From: a virus
Reading direction: 5' to 3' (one strand)
Virus record (IMG/VR): IMGVR_UViG_3300025301_000082
Span: 1-28,758 of that record
DNA: 28,758 nt
Both the position numbers and the translations under genes were made by a program. The notes beneath the pieces were generated by a model. It saw only the letters and a program-made list of their open reading frames with translations, ran no database searches and was not told the origin of the DNA. Of this stretch, positions 13,801-20,251 are shown piece by piece. Position 1 is the stretch's first letter. The number at the start of each line of letters is the position of its first letter.

Positions 13801-15858
13801 GGTTGAACCATCATCGTTACCTTTTAAAAGTATATCTGAGTCAGTTGTTGTATTTTGTATAACACCGTGACTACCATCAAATGAAATTCTAAAATCTTGG
13901 TCATTACCAAGGCGAAGTACCTTGGCATCATTTAGACGAACATCACTGTTAAATAAAGCAGTACCTGCATCTGACATATCAAGGGTCAGGGCTGTAACGG
14001 TTGAACCACCATCGTTACCTTGAATCTTAATATCTTTATCAGAAACTGCACTTTGGATAATAAAATCACTAGAACTATTATATAGATAACCTATCTCCGT
14101 ACCACCATCTGATATACTAACTTGTCCTCCATCTGCATCAAGGTCAATATTTCCTGCAACATCTATCGTAAGATCACCAGAAGATAAGTCTATTTCAGTG
14201 CCATCGATTGTAATATTATCTACAACTACACCTGCGTTGGCTGTAACGACACCGCCTACAGCAAGAGTGCTTGCCATATCAACAGCACCATCAATATCCA
14301 CCACGTCTAGGTTAGTCGTTCCATCCACATCAATATCACCAGAAATGTCTAGTGCCGTACCAATGAGTGTCTGCGTAAAGGTTACTTGCCCGTTAGAAGC
14401 TATAGTCATGGCGTCCACATCTGAGGCAGAGCCAATAGTCTTACCATCACCAATGATTATATCGTCAGTAAAGGTAGCAATTCCTGTTATTGCGGCAGTG
14501 CCTGAAACTTCTAAGTTAGCATTAATATCTACTAATGTAGCGTTAAGTTCTACCTCATCTGTAGCGTTAATATCTAGGACAGTCGCGCTAGGAGCATTAA
14601 TATATTGTGACGCATCGTTAAACTGAAGTTGCATTGTTGAATTTAACAATATGCCTGTATCAGCTACGTGCGTAAGAGTTACGTCTCCATCTTCACCTAA
14701 GTGAATTACTGCTGCGTCACTATCTAGGAATAAATCATCTTCAATAGTAATGTCTGAACTAAACACTGGAGTGGCTGTAAAGGTAACTACTCCTGTAAGT
14801 TGTGATGTACCAGAAACGTCTAAGTTACCGTTTACATCAATAAGAGTGGCGTTAAGCTCAATCTCATCTGTAGCATTAATATCTAGTACTGTGGCACTAG
14901 GAGCATTAATATATTGTGATGCATCATTAAACTGAAGTTGCATTGTTGAATTTAACAGCAACCCTGTATCAGCTACGTGCGTAAGAATAACATCGTTGTC
15001 TGCCCCGAAAGATAATGTTGCGGCATCATGTTGTAGCTCTAAATCTTGAGTTAGCGTAACATCACCATCAGCGCCTATAGCGATTGCATTTGTGTCACTA
15101 GCAGATCCAATATTACCCGCGTCAGGGATAACTATGTTGCCACCTGTGGTCATTAAACCACCACCAGTATATGTACCAGAAACATCTACTGCACCATTTA
15201 TATCTATGGTTGTAGCGTTAATCTCTATTTCTGTATCGGATACTAAATCAAGGACTCCATCAGCACTTTGATGAATATACGTTCCTGAGTCTCCAAACTG
15301 TAGTTGTCGTGTACTGTTTAATAGTAACCCAGTGTCAGCAACATGTGTCAGTGTAGTATCTTTATCTGCACCAAAGCCAAGTACCGCAGCGTCAGACTGC
15401 AGAGTTAAGTCATCATCTACAAACAAATCAGGTACAGCCAGGTCTTGCATAAGGTCATAAATTGCTGCGCCAGAACCTGCGCCATCGGTAGCTATCATCT
15501 TAACTTGACCTGCAAGTATAGCGACGTTAGCGCCAGACCCTTGTGAGAACGTCAATGTATAGCTAGTTGTGTTCTCAATAACCCAGACTTTAGACAGCGA
15601 GTTAGGCGCAAGTGTAACTGTACATGCTTGCCCGCCACCTGTGCATTTTAAGTAGAAACAACGTGCTTCGTCGGCTACCCCATCTGCTACTGTTATAGTA
15701 TGTGTGCTTGCGTTAGCTATTGCTTCGCCTGTGGCGCTGTAGGAAAGTGCTTCACCAATTAATTCTAAGTTTGTGTTTGTGGTCGTACCCCATGTACCAG
15801 ACTGCTCGCCTGTGCCAATCTCTTGAAGTCTGAGGTCATTCTCATAAGTACTTGCCAT
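10861..15858 (-). CDS. Giant tail fibre with YadA-head-like repeats and S74 self-cleaving chaperone
   Basis: A 1665-aa receptor-binding fibre candidate. The N-terminus (MASTYENDLRLQEIGTGEQS, then GTWGTTTNTNLELIGEAL) is the usual virion-attachment type of marine phage fibres. Residues about 145-760 are beta-repeat units (LTHVADTGLLLNSTMQLQF, INATDEIELNATLIDVNG). Residues about 767-1519 hold some fifty 14-residue repeats of NTAVG..AL...TTG type, as in trimeric autotransporter heads. The C-terminal 130 residues are a Peptidase_S74 intramolecular chaperone: Ser1536 in SDQRDK with Lys1541 five residues later (the expected Ser-Lys pair), then GLAPVTYKWD, GFKAQEVQALE and a final coil. Cleavage before Ser1536 is expected after trimer folding. 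A homotrimer is inferred from these families. Confidence 0.9.
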   Translation of the reverse strand: MASTYENDLRLQEIGTGEQSGTWGTTTNTNLELIGEALSYSATGEAIANASTHTITVADGVADEARCFYLKCTGGGQACTVTLAPNSLSKVWVIENTTSYTLTFSQGSGANVAILAGQVKMIATDGAGSGAAIYDLMQDLAVPDLFVDDDLTLQSDAAVLGFGADKDTTLTHVADTGLLLNSTRQLQFGDSGTYIHQSADGVLDLVSDTEIEINATTIDINGAVDVSGTYTGGGLMTTGGNIVIPDAGNIGSASDTNAIAIGADGDVTLTQDLELQHDAATLSFGADNDVILTHVADTGLLLNSTMQLQFNDASQYINAPSATVLDINATDEIELNATLIDVNGNLDVSGTSQLTGVVTFTATPVFSSDITIEDDLFLDSDAAVIHLGEDGDVTLTHVADTGILLNSTMQLQFNDASQYINAPSATVLDINATDEVELNATLVDINANLEVSGTAAITGIATFTDDIIIGDGKTIGSASDVDAMTIASNGQVTFTQTLIGTALDISGDIDVDGTTNLDVVDIDGAVDMASTLAVGGVVTANAGVVVDNITIDGTEIDLSSGDLTIDVAGNIDLDADGGQVSISDGGTEIGYLYNSSSDFIIQSAVSDKDIKIQGNDGGSTVTALTLDMSDAGTALFNSDVRLNDAKVLRLGNDQDFRISFDGSHGVIQNTTTDSDILLKGNDDGSTITALTLDMSAAGAATFNDKITAVGTSVFTNLDISGDIDVDGTTNLDAVDVDGAVNFAADVTFADGADIITASAGTSNFRAGVNAGNSIASGGNYNVAVGDSSGTAITTGDENVFVGFKAGFGTTTSGQNIAIGSGALETNILGSHNVGIGNAALATMNQGTATNTYNTAVGSSAGGAITTGTNNTLIGGLAGDAITTGVSNNAVGYGALGATTTANQNNAFGRNSLGANTTGADNTAFGQNTLGTNVLGSKSTAVGSDALSTQNYATATDGYNTAVGYLAGSAVTTGIQNTLLGANSGDALTDADFNVAVGTYALTSDTLGSRSVAMGWGALFNQNFTTATDSYNTAVGHGAGSEVTTGVNNTLIGGLAGDAITTGSTNTGVGKNALSATTTASDNTAVGAEALKTNTTAANGTAVGYNALSSNTTGAGNTAVGRRALAANTTADNNVAVGIDAGLSVTTGAQNTFIGAAAGDAVTTGGQNTALGNDALGVLTVGSDNVAIGKNALEGDTKGSKTVAIGRSALGTQNFTTATDAYNTAVGYNAGLSVSTGVENTVIGGLTGDALTTGSYNVFVGKGAGSAATTSDDNTAVGKDALLTCTTGNSNTVLGKRAGKLLTTGSQNTFIGKEAGNANTTAGTNVAVGYQAMTDNTTGANNTAVGYLALGNNTTAAGNSAVGYKALEDCTTGHSNAGSGAYALSSVTTGDKNTGVGYSVGAKMTTSDENTCIGNVAGFELTTGADNTFVGSEAGDGTDDGAENVAVGKSALSANCGNGNAAVGHAALLACTGAFNTAMGVSAGSAVTSGGNNLILGKDAGLTGSPGGNITTGSNEIVLGDENISEAHIQVDWTVASDQRDKTDFTALDLGLDFVKGLAPVTYKWDKRSKYGDKTADGYDLNAQSPDGTHKEDWLDIGFKAQEVQALEEAAGYTTAAKKNLTVSTSEDGKQMGIQYSKFVPILVKAIQEQNALIEALTARVATLEG
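11302..13560 (-). repeat. In-frame 42-bp-class repeats encoding about fifty 14-residue fibre units
   Basis: The stretch encodes repeated N-x-AVG-x-x-AL/AG-x-x-x-TTG units with a period of about 14 residues. A longer super-repeat built around LGS..VA(I/M)G..AL.TQNF.TATD.YNTAVG recurs about four times. At the DNA level the units have diverged, so it is an old protein repeat with some recent block duplication. It would form a left-handed trimeric beta-roll shaft. Confidence 0.88.
14553..14984 (-). repeat. Direct repeat of about 123 bp with 309-bp offset inside the fibre gene
   Basis: Bases 14553-14675 and 14862-14984 are near-identical over long blocks, including a shared GAGCATTAATATATTGTGA at 14592 and 14901 and a run ending in TATCAGCTACGTGCGTAAGA. 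The offset of 309 bp equals 103 codons, so the duplication keeps the frame. A third, more diverged copy of the same protein module (LTHVADTGLLLNST) lies near 15180-15370. The repeats are likely sites of recombination and fibre length change. Confidence 0.85.
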
Positions 15859-15871
15859 CGTCTAAACCTTT

Positions 15872-16312
15872 CTATCCAACACGTATAATTGCGCTTGAAG
15901 CCGCTGATGTGGGGAATGTTATTGTAAATGTGCTATCACTTGACGTTTTCTCTGAACCAAAGTCTAGTACTGCAACTGCGGGAGTTGTACCACCAGATTT
16001 GTATATCAGCGCCCCACGCGCTGTAATTGAGGAACTCGTCCATGATGTATCTGAAAAGTCTAAGTAAGCCACAGTACCATCTGTATCACTAGTAGGGTTT
16101 GTAGCTATGGTTAATGTGTTACCCCCTGCGGTGTATCCTGTACCTGATGCTTCATTTGTTGTACTATATGCGGTTGTAGCAGCGTTCAGAGTTGCGTCAG
16201 AGGTATATAAAGCAATCTTGAAGGACTGAGACGTATCAGAGCTAAAGTCCATCTCTCCGTTTAACAGAGCGACTTTAAACGATGTACACATATAATTACC
16301 AGTAAAAGCCAT
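15872..16312 (-). CDS. Virion-associated beta-rich protein, 146 aa
   Basis: The N-terminus MAFTGNYMCTSFKVALLNGE and the block FKIALYTSDATLNAATTAYS, then GTGYTAGGNTLTI, are of a kind I recall in many marine phages just upstream of fibre genes. The length of about 140-150 aa is usual for that group. The rest is Ser/Thr/Gly-rich beta structure with AYLDFSDTSWTSSSITARGA and a hydrophobic end. There is no export signal. It is probably a fibre adaptor, baseplate-like or decoration protein; the precise role is unknown. Confidence 0.78.
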   Translation of the reverse strand: MAFTGNYMCTSFKVALLNGEMDFSSDTSQSFKIALYTSDATLNAATTAYSTTNEASGTGYTAGGNTLTIATNPTSDTDGTVAYLDFSDTSWTSSSITARGALIYKSGGTTPAVAVLDFGSEKTSSDSTFTITFPTSAASSAIIRVG

Positions 16313-16315
16313 TAT

Positions 16316-16945
16316 CTATACTTTTTCCCTATACTGCCCAGATCGATAAGCGTCTCTACGTAAATACCCATCCCCAAGATTTTTTAACAATTCCATAGAT
16401 ATTAAATATAATTTCTCGTAATTAGCAACAACATCTGGTTCTCCTTTTTGGAACCGTATAGCTTCAACCAATGCGCCGTTTAGCAATGCAGAACTCGCGT
16501 TATCTCCAAGCCATGTTGTAGATGCAGTTACAATAGATGTAGGGTAGAATCCATACACATGCTCAAGCTCATAGTTAGCGTCTGGTGTTGGAGCGAGCTC
16601 AATCTGAGTTTCACTATACTGAGCATAAAACTTAGGAGCACCGTACTTTGCGCTTGTATTTACTGGATAAGCTTCTCGTAGGAAATTTACGTCTTTATTT
16701 AACAAGTATGTATGCGTGCTACTGCTAATAATAGAGATGCTGTAGGTATACAAATAATCACTTGGCAGAGTGTATAGCTTGTTTGTAGATACCAAAGGGC
16801 CAGTATCTACCTTACGTAGAGCAGGTATTTGTACTGCGTTATATATCTTCTCTTCTGCCTGTTGCGTAAACATAGCAAGTTGGTCATCTGTAAAAGAAGT
16901 CTCACAGATATCCTCTATATTTGTTTTGAGCGAAGAATAATTCAT
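16316..16945 (-). CDS. Head-tail adaptor (phage adaptor protein-like), 209 aa
   Basis: An N-terminal helical half (MNYSSLKTNIEDICETSFTD, DDQLAMFTQQAEEKIYNAVQ) is followed by a beta insertion (YTLPSDYLYTYSISI) and a long helical C-terminus (SSALLNGALVEAIRFQKGEP, then NYEKLYLISMELLKNLGDGY). TDDQL..F...AEEKI is typical of the small adaptor proteins that link portal and tail in podoviruses. A second, related adaptor candidate lies upstream at 17494-18177. It starts six bases from the TAA of the 59-aa gene, and the GGGATAA there acts as its ribosome site. Confidence 0.72.
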   Translation of the reverse strand: MNYSSLKTNIEDICETSFTDDQLAMFTQQAEEKIYNAVQIPALRKVDTGPLVSTNKLYTLPSDYLYTYSISIISSSTHTYLLNKDVNFLREAYPVNTSAKYGAPKFYAQYSETQIELAPTPDANYELEHVYGFYPTSIVTASTTWLGDNASSALLNGALVEAIRFQKGEPDVVANYEKLYLISMELLKNLGDGYLRRDAYRSGQYREKV

Positions 16946-16948
16946 ATC

Positions 16949-17128
16949 TTATCCCATTGGCCCTCTTGAAAATAACCCTTTAGTGGCTGCACCTGTGCCG
17001 CGTATTTTAACTTTACGTTCTTTCTTTTTGCCACCTTTAGCGCCACCTTTGGTGTTTACTTTACCACCGTTAGCGTAACCCTTTTTCATCATTTTGCCGC
17101 CGTTAGCGTAACCTTTTTTCTTCATCAT
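16949..17128 (-). CDS. 59-aa Gly/Lys-rich repeat protein
   Basis: ATG 17128 (or the adjacent ATG 17125) follows AGGTG at good spacing. The product is a tandem repeat of KKGYANGGKMM/KKGYANGGKVN, then TKGGAKGGKKKERKVK and a C-terminal RGTGAATKGLFSRGPMG. At the DNA level the first units are a 33-bp direct repeat (17067-17080 and 17100-17113 are identical). It is extremely basic, with no acidic residue except one Glu. The RG-x-G-x-A-x-KG end matches C-terminal motifs of the 147-aa and 85-aa proteins at 20252-20956. A nucleic-acid-binding or virion-packaged peptide is plausible; no family function is known to me. Confidence 0.78.
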   Translation of the reverse strand: MMKKKGYANGGKMMKKGYANGGKVNTKGGAKGGKKKERKVKIRGTGAATKGLFSRGPMG

Positions 17129-17138
17129 AATTGCACCT

Positions 17139-17492
17139 CTATGTGGTTGTTACTGTTACGTCACCTATAGCTCCAGTTGCTTCTAGGTTGTTAATGGTTA
17201 AATCATATATGTTCTTGCCATCACCTACAGGGTTCCAACCCCATTGTATATTTCTATTACTATCATACCCTGCAAAATCAGGACGTGGGTTACGTATTGC
17301 TTGTGGATCGTGTACAGGGCGCATCCCTAATTTATTCTGCGGATGGTCTGGCCCCCAACACTCACGACACGCTTTTATGTTTGTATCTTTACCTTTTTTG
17401 ATTATGTTACGCAACTCTTTTAATTTGTAGCGAAACCCACAAATATCACATTCTGCTATCGCTTTATCGTTAGATGCGAACGCTCGTGCCAT
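17139..17492 (-). CDS. Zinc-ribbon virion-region protein, 117 aa
   Basis: Two CxxC pairs, Cys15/Cys18 (CDICGFRYKLKEL) and Cys42/Cys45 (CRECWGPDHPQNKLG), spaced 23 residues apart, form a treble-clef or zinc-ribbon metal site. The motif WGPDHPQN...PVHDPQAIRNPRPD is one I recall in many marine phage proteins of this size next to connector genes. The C-terminus is beta-like (IGDVTVTTT). It starts one base after the TAA of the connector gene and has no strong ribosome site, so coupling is likely. The role may be structural in the connector or tail. Confidence 0.8.
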   Translation of the reverse strand: MARAFASNDKAIAECDICGFRYKLKELRNIIKKGKDTNIKACRECWGPDHPQNKLGMRPVHDPQAIRNPRPDFAGYDSNRNIQWGWNPVGDGKNIYDLTINNLEATGAIGDVTVTTT

Positions 17493-17493
17493 A

Positions 17494-18177
17494 TTAAATG
17501 CTACTCACACGAGGTACAAAGATAGCGGAGGTTTTCTCTCTATCTTCACTTGCAGCTCTAGCAAATTCTTCTTCATATGCGGCCTTTAGCATCGGCACTC
17601 TTTCGACAAGTTCAGGAATTTTCATAGCTATGTGGTACGCTAGTCCTGCTACAAGACAAGGTAAAAACCTAAATGTCATGTCTGCGGTCTCTACACCACT
17701 ACCTGCATCTTCTACTCTACGTATACGCCAATACGCAAATATATACCCACTTTTATCAGGCACAGGCCACACATTAATTTTTGGGGTCGCTAGCCGTTCA
17801 ACCCACACCTGGATAGGTCTACCTTGTGTTAACTTGTTTGGGATAGCAGCGTAGGTACTCACACTAATACGACTTATGGTGAGATCAGATTGTTTCGTAG
17901 TGTTACCACTATCCGTGCGTACCACATGTTCAAGAAGGTCTACTGTATCTGCTGGTAAATCATACCGTGAAGTACCTGATACCAGTGTCACTGTACCACT
18001 ATCGATAGTCCACATATTAATGCCACGGTTCTGCCACTCAATGGTCATTAAATTCATAGACCTACGGGCAGTTCTTAAATCATAACCAGAACGCATTTCG
18101 CGTCCCGCACGCTCCCACGCTTCTTCAGCAATCTCTGTGAAGTCCATATCAAAGGCGGTGGTTCCCGAAGTAGCCAT
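17494..18177 (-). CDS. Head-tail connector, P22 gp4-like tail accessory candidate, 227 aa
   Basis: An N-terminal helical bundle (FTEIAEEAWERAGREMRSGY, LRTARRSMNLMTIEWQNRGI) is followed by a beta segment with YDLPADTVDLLEHVVRTDS. Then come NKLTQGRPIQVWVER and KINVWPVPDKSGYIFAYWRI, and finally helices (AYHIAMKIPELVERVPMLKA, AAYEEEFARAASED). This helix-LPADT-PxKxxxWPxP-helix order is typical of podovirus adaptors of the gp4/tail-accessory type, which dock on the portal. It is preceded by AAGGA at normal spacing. The assignment is by motif order, not by alignment. Confidence 0.78.
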   Translation of the reverse strand: MATSGTTAFDMDFTEIAEEAWERAGREMRSGYDLRTARRSMNLMTIEWQNRGINMWTIDSGTVTLVSGTSRYDLPADTVDLLEHVVRTDSGNTTKQSDLTISRISVSTYAAIPNKLTQGRPIQVWVERLATPKINVWPVPDKSGYIFAYWRIRRVEDAGSGVETADMTFRFLPCLVAGLAYHIAMKIPELVERVPMLKAAYEEEFARAASEDREKTSAIFVPRVSSI

Positions 18178-18180
18178 TGT

Positions 18181-18558
18181 CTATTCCTTAAAAAACGCTT
18201 TTACTTGACTTAGTAAATCTTTTTTCTTTTTACGTCGATCAAGCTCAATACCATGCTCACGCATATATGCCTCTAGTTGTAGCTTACTCATGCTATCTAC
18301 ATCTACAACAGTGTCATTAATCTCTTCAGCTTCTTCAATTACTTCAGCTTCTTCAATTACTTCAGCTTCTTCAATTACTTCAGCTTCTTCAACTACTTCC
18401 GCAGATGCTTTACTCGCAATCATAGCTTTTGCTTCGGCTTCAGTCATTATTGTGGTAGATGCTAACATCATTTTACCGTCGCTGTTTCTACTTCCTACTT
18501 GGTAAACAGGGTCACCATCGAGGTTACTACCAATACTAATCATCTCTAAATCTGCCAT
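18181..18558 (-). CDS. Acidic repeat protein with SAP/HeH-like C-terminus, 125 aa
   Basis: Three parts are visible. An N-terminal domain (about 1-55) includes DGDPVYQVGSRNSDGKMMLA. An acidic linker carries tandem VIEEAE hexapeptides (about 58-80), encoded by 18-bp DNA repeats. The C-terminal helix-extended-helix segment is SKLQLEAYMREHGIELDRRK, then KKKDLLSQVKAFFKE. The latter fits the SAP/HeH-LEM-like motif (LEAYMREHGIELDRRKKKKDL) found at the ends of many phage structural proteins and usually thought to bind nucleic acid or act as an interaction tail. It lies immediately upstream of the connector gene. Confidence 0.78.
   Translation of the reverse strand: MADLEMISIGSNLDGDPVYQVGSRNSDGKMMLASTTIMTEAEAKAMIASKASAEVVEEAEVIEEAEVIEEAEVIEEAEEINDTVVDVDSMSKLQLEAYMREHGIELDRRKKKKDLLSQVKAFFKE
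18324..18395 (-). repeat. Four tandem 18-bp units encoding VIEEAE
   Basis: Three identical 18-bp units (18324-18341, 18342-18359, 18360-18377) and a fourth with one or two changes (18378-18395). They lie in frame and encode acidic hexapeptides. The identity of the first three copies points to recent slippage expansion. Confidence 0.92.
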
Positions 18559-18567
18559 ACTTATCTC

Positions 18568-18897
18568 CTAAATATATAAAGTTTTCTTACGTCTTGACTC
18601 TTGAACAGCCCCACAACCCCTTGCTACATCTCTCCTTTTTCGGGCTAAACCGCCACCATTAAGGCGTACTGTAGCAGGTTTTGTGTTCTTTACTACTGTT
18701 TTTCCTTTTGCTCCCTCCCGCTTTTTCTTTTTTGCAGTCGTTGCTCGTTGTGACTGACTTAAACTACTTGCTTTACTTCTGGGCAAACATCGATCTGGGT
18801 TCTTCTTATCCTTAGAAGTACCACACTTACCTTTAATCTTACCGTCTGTACCAATCCTAACCCAGTCTTGGTCTACCCATTTCTTTAAATCACCCAT
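18568..18897 (-). CDS. Basic small protein with CGTSKDK and C-terminal VARGCGAV motifs, 109 aa
   Basis: MGDLKKWVDQDWVRIGTDGK is followed by KGKCGTSKDKKNPDRCLPRS and KASSLSQSQRATTAKKKKRE, then a TVVKNTK spacer and the end GGGLARKRRDVARGCGAVQE. The first part resembles, from memory, the short viral family around DUF5872 (W-V..W, CG..K, P.C.P, K-S.SQ..A). The last 25 residues carry a separate RGCGAV-type C-terminal motif. The protein is strongly basic. It overlaps the upstream gene by one base (TAATG). The function is unknown. Confidence 0.78.
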   Translation of the reverse strand: MGDLKKWVDQDWVRIGTDGKIKGKCGTSKDKKNPDRCLPRSKASSLSQSQRATTAKKKKREGAKGKTVVKNTKPATVRLNGGGLARKRRDVARGCGAVQESRRKKTLYI

Positions 18898-19061
18898 TAC
18901 TTTTTCTTCTTTCCTTTACTACCCTTAGCATAGTTAGGATCTTTACAGTACTTAGAGGCAGCCATATTAGCGTATGCGCTAGGGTAAGTATCAAAAGTAC
19001 GTTTTGCCCAAGACTTGCCTTTGGCACAAATCTTGCCCCCTGATTTATAGTATCTACGCAT
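18897..19061 (-). CDS. 54-aa basic protein with YPSAYAN motif
   Basis: I choose ATG 19061, which overlaps the upstream TAG by eight bases (ATGCGTAG). The longer frame opening at 19238 would run through coding sequence of the upstream gene. The product is MRRYYKSGGKICAKGKSWAK, then RTFDTYPSAYANMAASKYCK and DPNYAKGSKGKKKK. The block W.K..F..YPSAYAN.....YC is one I recognise from small proteins of cyanophages and giant viruses. The N-terminus MR-YYK-G-K is shared with the 104-aa protein at 20957-21271. It is very basic, and the role is unknown. Confidence 0.75.
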   Translation of the reverse strand: MRRYYKSGGKICAKGKSWAKRTFDTYPSAYANMAASKYCKDPNYAKGSKGKKKK

Positions 19062-19743
19062 CTTCTTCTTCTTCCTCCGTATACATATTGTTAAACACAC
19101 GTTGCGTATCCCAAACATAAGACACGTCTTCTTTTGAATTAAAAGTATGTTGGTTTGGTTTAAAATCTGGTGCACCTTGACCTGTTTCAAACCACGCAGG
19201 GTGAGTAACCCGAACTCTATTGTTGGGTAGAGCAACAATATTACCTGTATACTCTCCTGCGTCTAATAATTCAAGTACATGACTCTGTTTATGTTGTGCG
19301 GGGTCATCTGCTACCTCACTGTCCGTATAATCCACAGTGAAATAGTATTTAGCAGGGAAGAACTCACCATCAACTTTTGCTATCCAAGGTGCAGGTGAAG
19401 CCCTCTCTATCTTATAAACAGCGTGGTTATGGGACATACAATCCCAAGGTTGCGCTATATAGGGGGGAAGTTCTGTAGGCCACTCTTCGTATAACACATC
19501 TGCAACAAGTGCTGTTAGCGGCATACGTGCCCACATAGCCCCTCCATGAACATTTGGATCGTCAGTATCATCAGACTCACACCCAGTAAATATAACTTGA
19601 AAACTGAGTGTTCTGTTTGGCATTGTTGTTACTGCGACGACCATAGCGTGTAAAAAATCTCCATGATATTCTTCTAAATTTTTAGTGTATTCTCTCCGAA
19701 CCCACGCTTTAAAATACGGTATATTACTTTGTAGATACGCCAT
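19054..19743 (-). CDS. Conserved hypothetical protein, 229 aa
   Basis: It starts MAYLQSNIPYFKAWVRREYT and continues with EYHGDFLHAMVVAVTTMPNR, LSFQVIFTGCESDDTDDPNV, a region with PPYIAQPWDCMSHNHAVYKI, and a beta-rich second half (YYFTVDYTDSEVADDPAQHK). It ends in a stretch of Glu and Asp (TEEEEEDA). I recognise it only as a type present beside connector genes in marine phages. The acidic end overlaps the basic 54-aa gene. No catalytic motif is evident, although CMSHNHAVY and the conserved His/Asp could be functional. It is probably a virion or assembly protein. Confidence 0.75.
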   Translation of the reverse strand: MAYLQSNIPYFKAWVRREYTKNLEEYHGDFLHAMVVAVTTMPNRTLSFQVIFTGCESDDTDDPNVHGGAMWARMPLTALVADVLYEEWPTELPPYIAQPWDCMSHNHAVYKIERASPAPWIAKVDGEFFPAKYYFTVDYTDSEVADDPAQHKQSHVLELLDAGEYTGNIVALPNNRVRVTHPAWFETGQGAPDFKPNQHTFNSKEDVSYVWDTQRVFNNMYTEEEEEDA

Positions 19744-19855
19744 CCTTTCTTTTTCTCTCCCTTGCAGCTACTTTCTTTCGTTTTTGTGAAAGCTTTGAAT
19801 ATTTATTAGGTGGACGTTGTATCTGCGTCTGCATCTGTGATCGATTTATCGCCAT
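19724..19855 (-). CDS. Possible 43-aa basic protein overlapping the nuclease 3' end
   Basis: ATG 19855 follows GGAG by six bases, inside the last 50 bases of the nuclease gene. The frame then covers the otherwise empty 62 bases before the next gene and ends inside it. The product begins MAINRSQMQTQIQRPPNKYS and ends KRKKVAARERKRKDGVSTK, strongly basic like its neighbours. The downstream ATG 19743 has only a poorly spaced site, so reading through this frame would give translational coupling. Start choice and reality are uncertain. An earlier start is possible because the frame stays open to 19942. Confidence 0.45.
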   Translation of the reverse strand: MAINRSQMQTQIQRPPNKYSKLSQKRKKVAARERKRKDGVSTK

Positions 19856-20249
19856 CAGCATCTCCTTTAGCATTTCGTATAGCTCTGAGAGCTTCGAGGC
19901 TTTTGTCTTTTGTACCCCCATCATACTCCCAAGCATAACCATCCGTCACCATTATCATGTTTATATTAGCATCTCCGTCGTATAGCCAACCTAGCATACG
20001 CCCATACTTACCATCCTTCTCGGTTTTAACCCGTAAAGCATCGCAAGCTTCAATTTTGTTTGTTAGATAATCTTTAGCTTCGAGACCCATTGCTTTTTCT
20101 TCTAGGTCTCTAGTTCTACTCTCAGGCGTGTCTATACCAGCAAGCCGTATTCGTTCTTTTTTAGAAAGGTTAAACCCTAAATCAATAATAACATCTACGG
20201 TATCGCCATCAACAATCTTAACAACTTCTTTTATAGCGTACTCATACAT
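19806..20249 (-). CDS. Thermonuclease (SNase-like) with EF-hand-like tail
   Basis: A Staphylococcal-nuclease-fold enzyme that would cut DNA or RNA with calcium. VVKIVDGDTVDVIIDLGFN includes Asp14, and KERIRLAGIDTPES includes Arg35, Asp40, Thr41 and Glu43 at numbering matching the classic enzyme. GKYGRMLGWLY includes Arg84 (the Arg87 equivalent). The C-terminus DADGDKSITDAD (130-141) has acidic or oxygen-bearing residues in an EF-hand-like loop. There is no signal peptide, so it acts inside the cell or the virion. The AGGTAG site follows the preceding gene's stop immediately. Location between structural genes suggests a virion-linked or genome-degrading role rather than replication. Confidence 0.9.
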   Translation of the reverse strand: MYEYAIKEVVKIVDGDTVDVIIDLGFNLSKKERIRLAGIDTPESRTRDLEEKAMGLEAKDYLTNKIEACDALRVKTEKDGKYGRMLGWLYDGDANINMIMVTDGYAWEYDGGTKDKSLEALRAIRNAKGDADGDKSITDADADTTST

Positions 20250-20251
20250 GA

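Noticed and set aside
14198-14626. Plus-strand open frames inside the fibre gene (also near 12461-12772 and 13163-13369)
   Set aside because: They mirror the repeat structure of the fibre gene in antisense, with Val/Ser/Thr/Pro-rich products. They are shadows of biased codon use.
19062-19238. Longer N-terminal extension of the 54-aa YPSAYAN protein
   Set aside because: The extension runs out of frame through the 229-aa gene and has no recognisable protein pattern. The conserved-looking part begins at MRRYYKSGGK.
19806-19942. Programmed frameshift that would extend the nuclease with a basic tail
   Set aside because: No slippery heptamer or following structure is visible. An internal ribosome site and ATG explain the second frame more simply.
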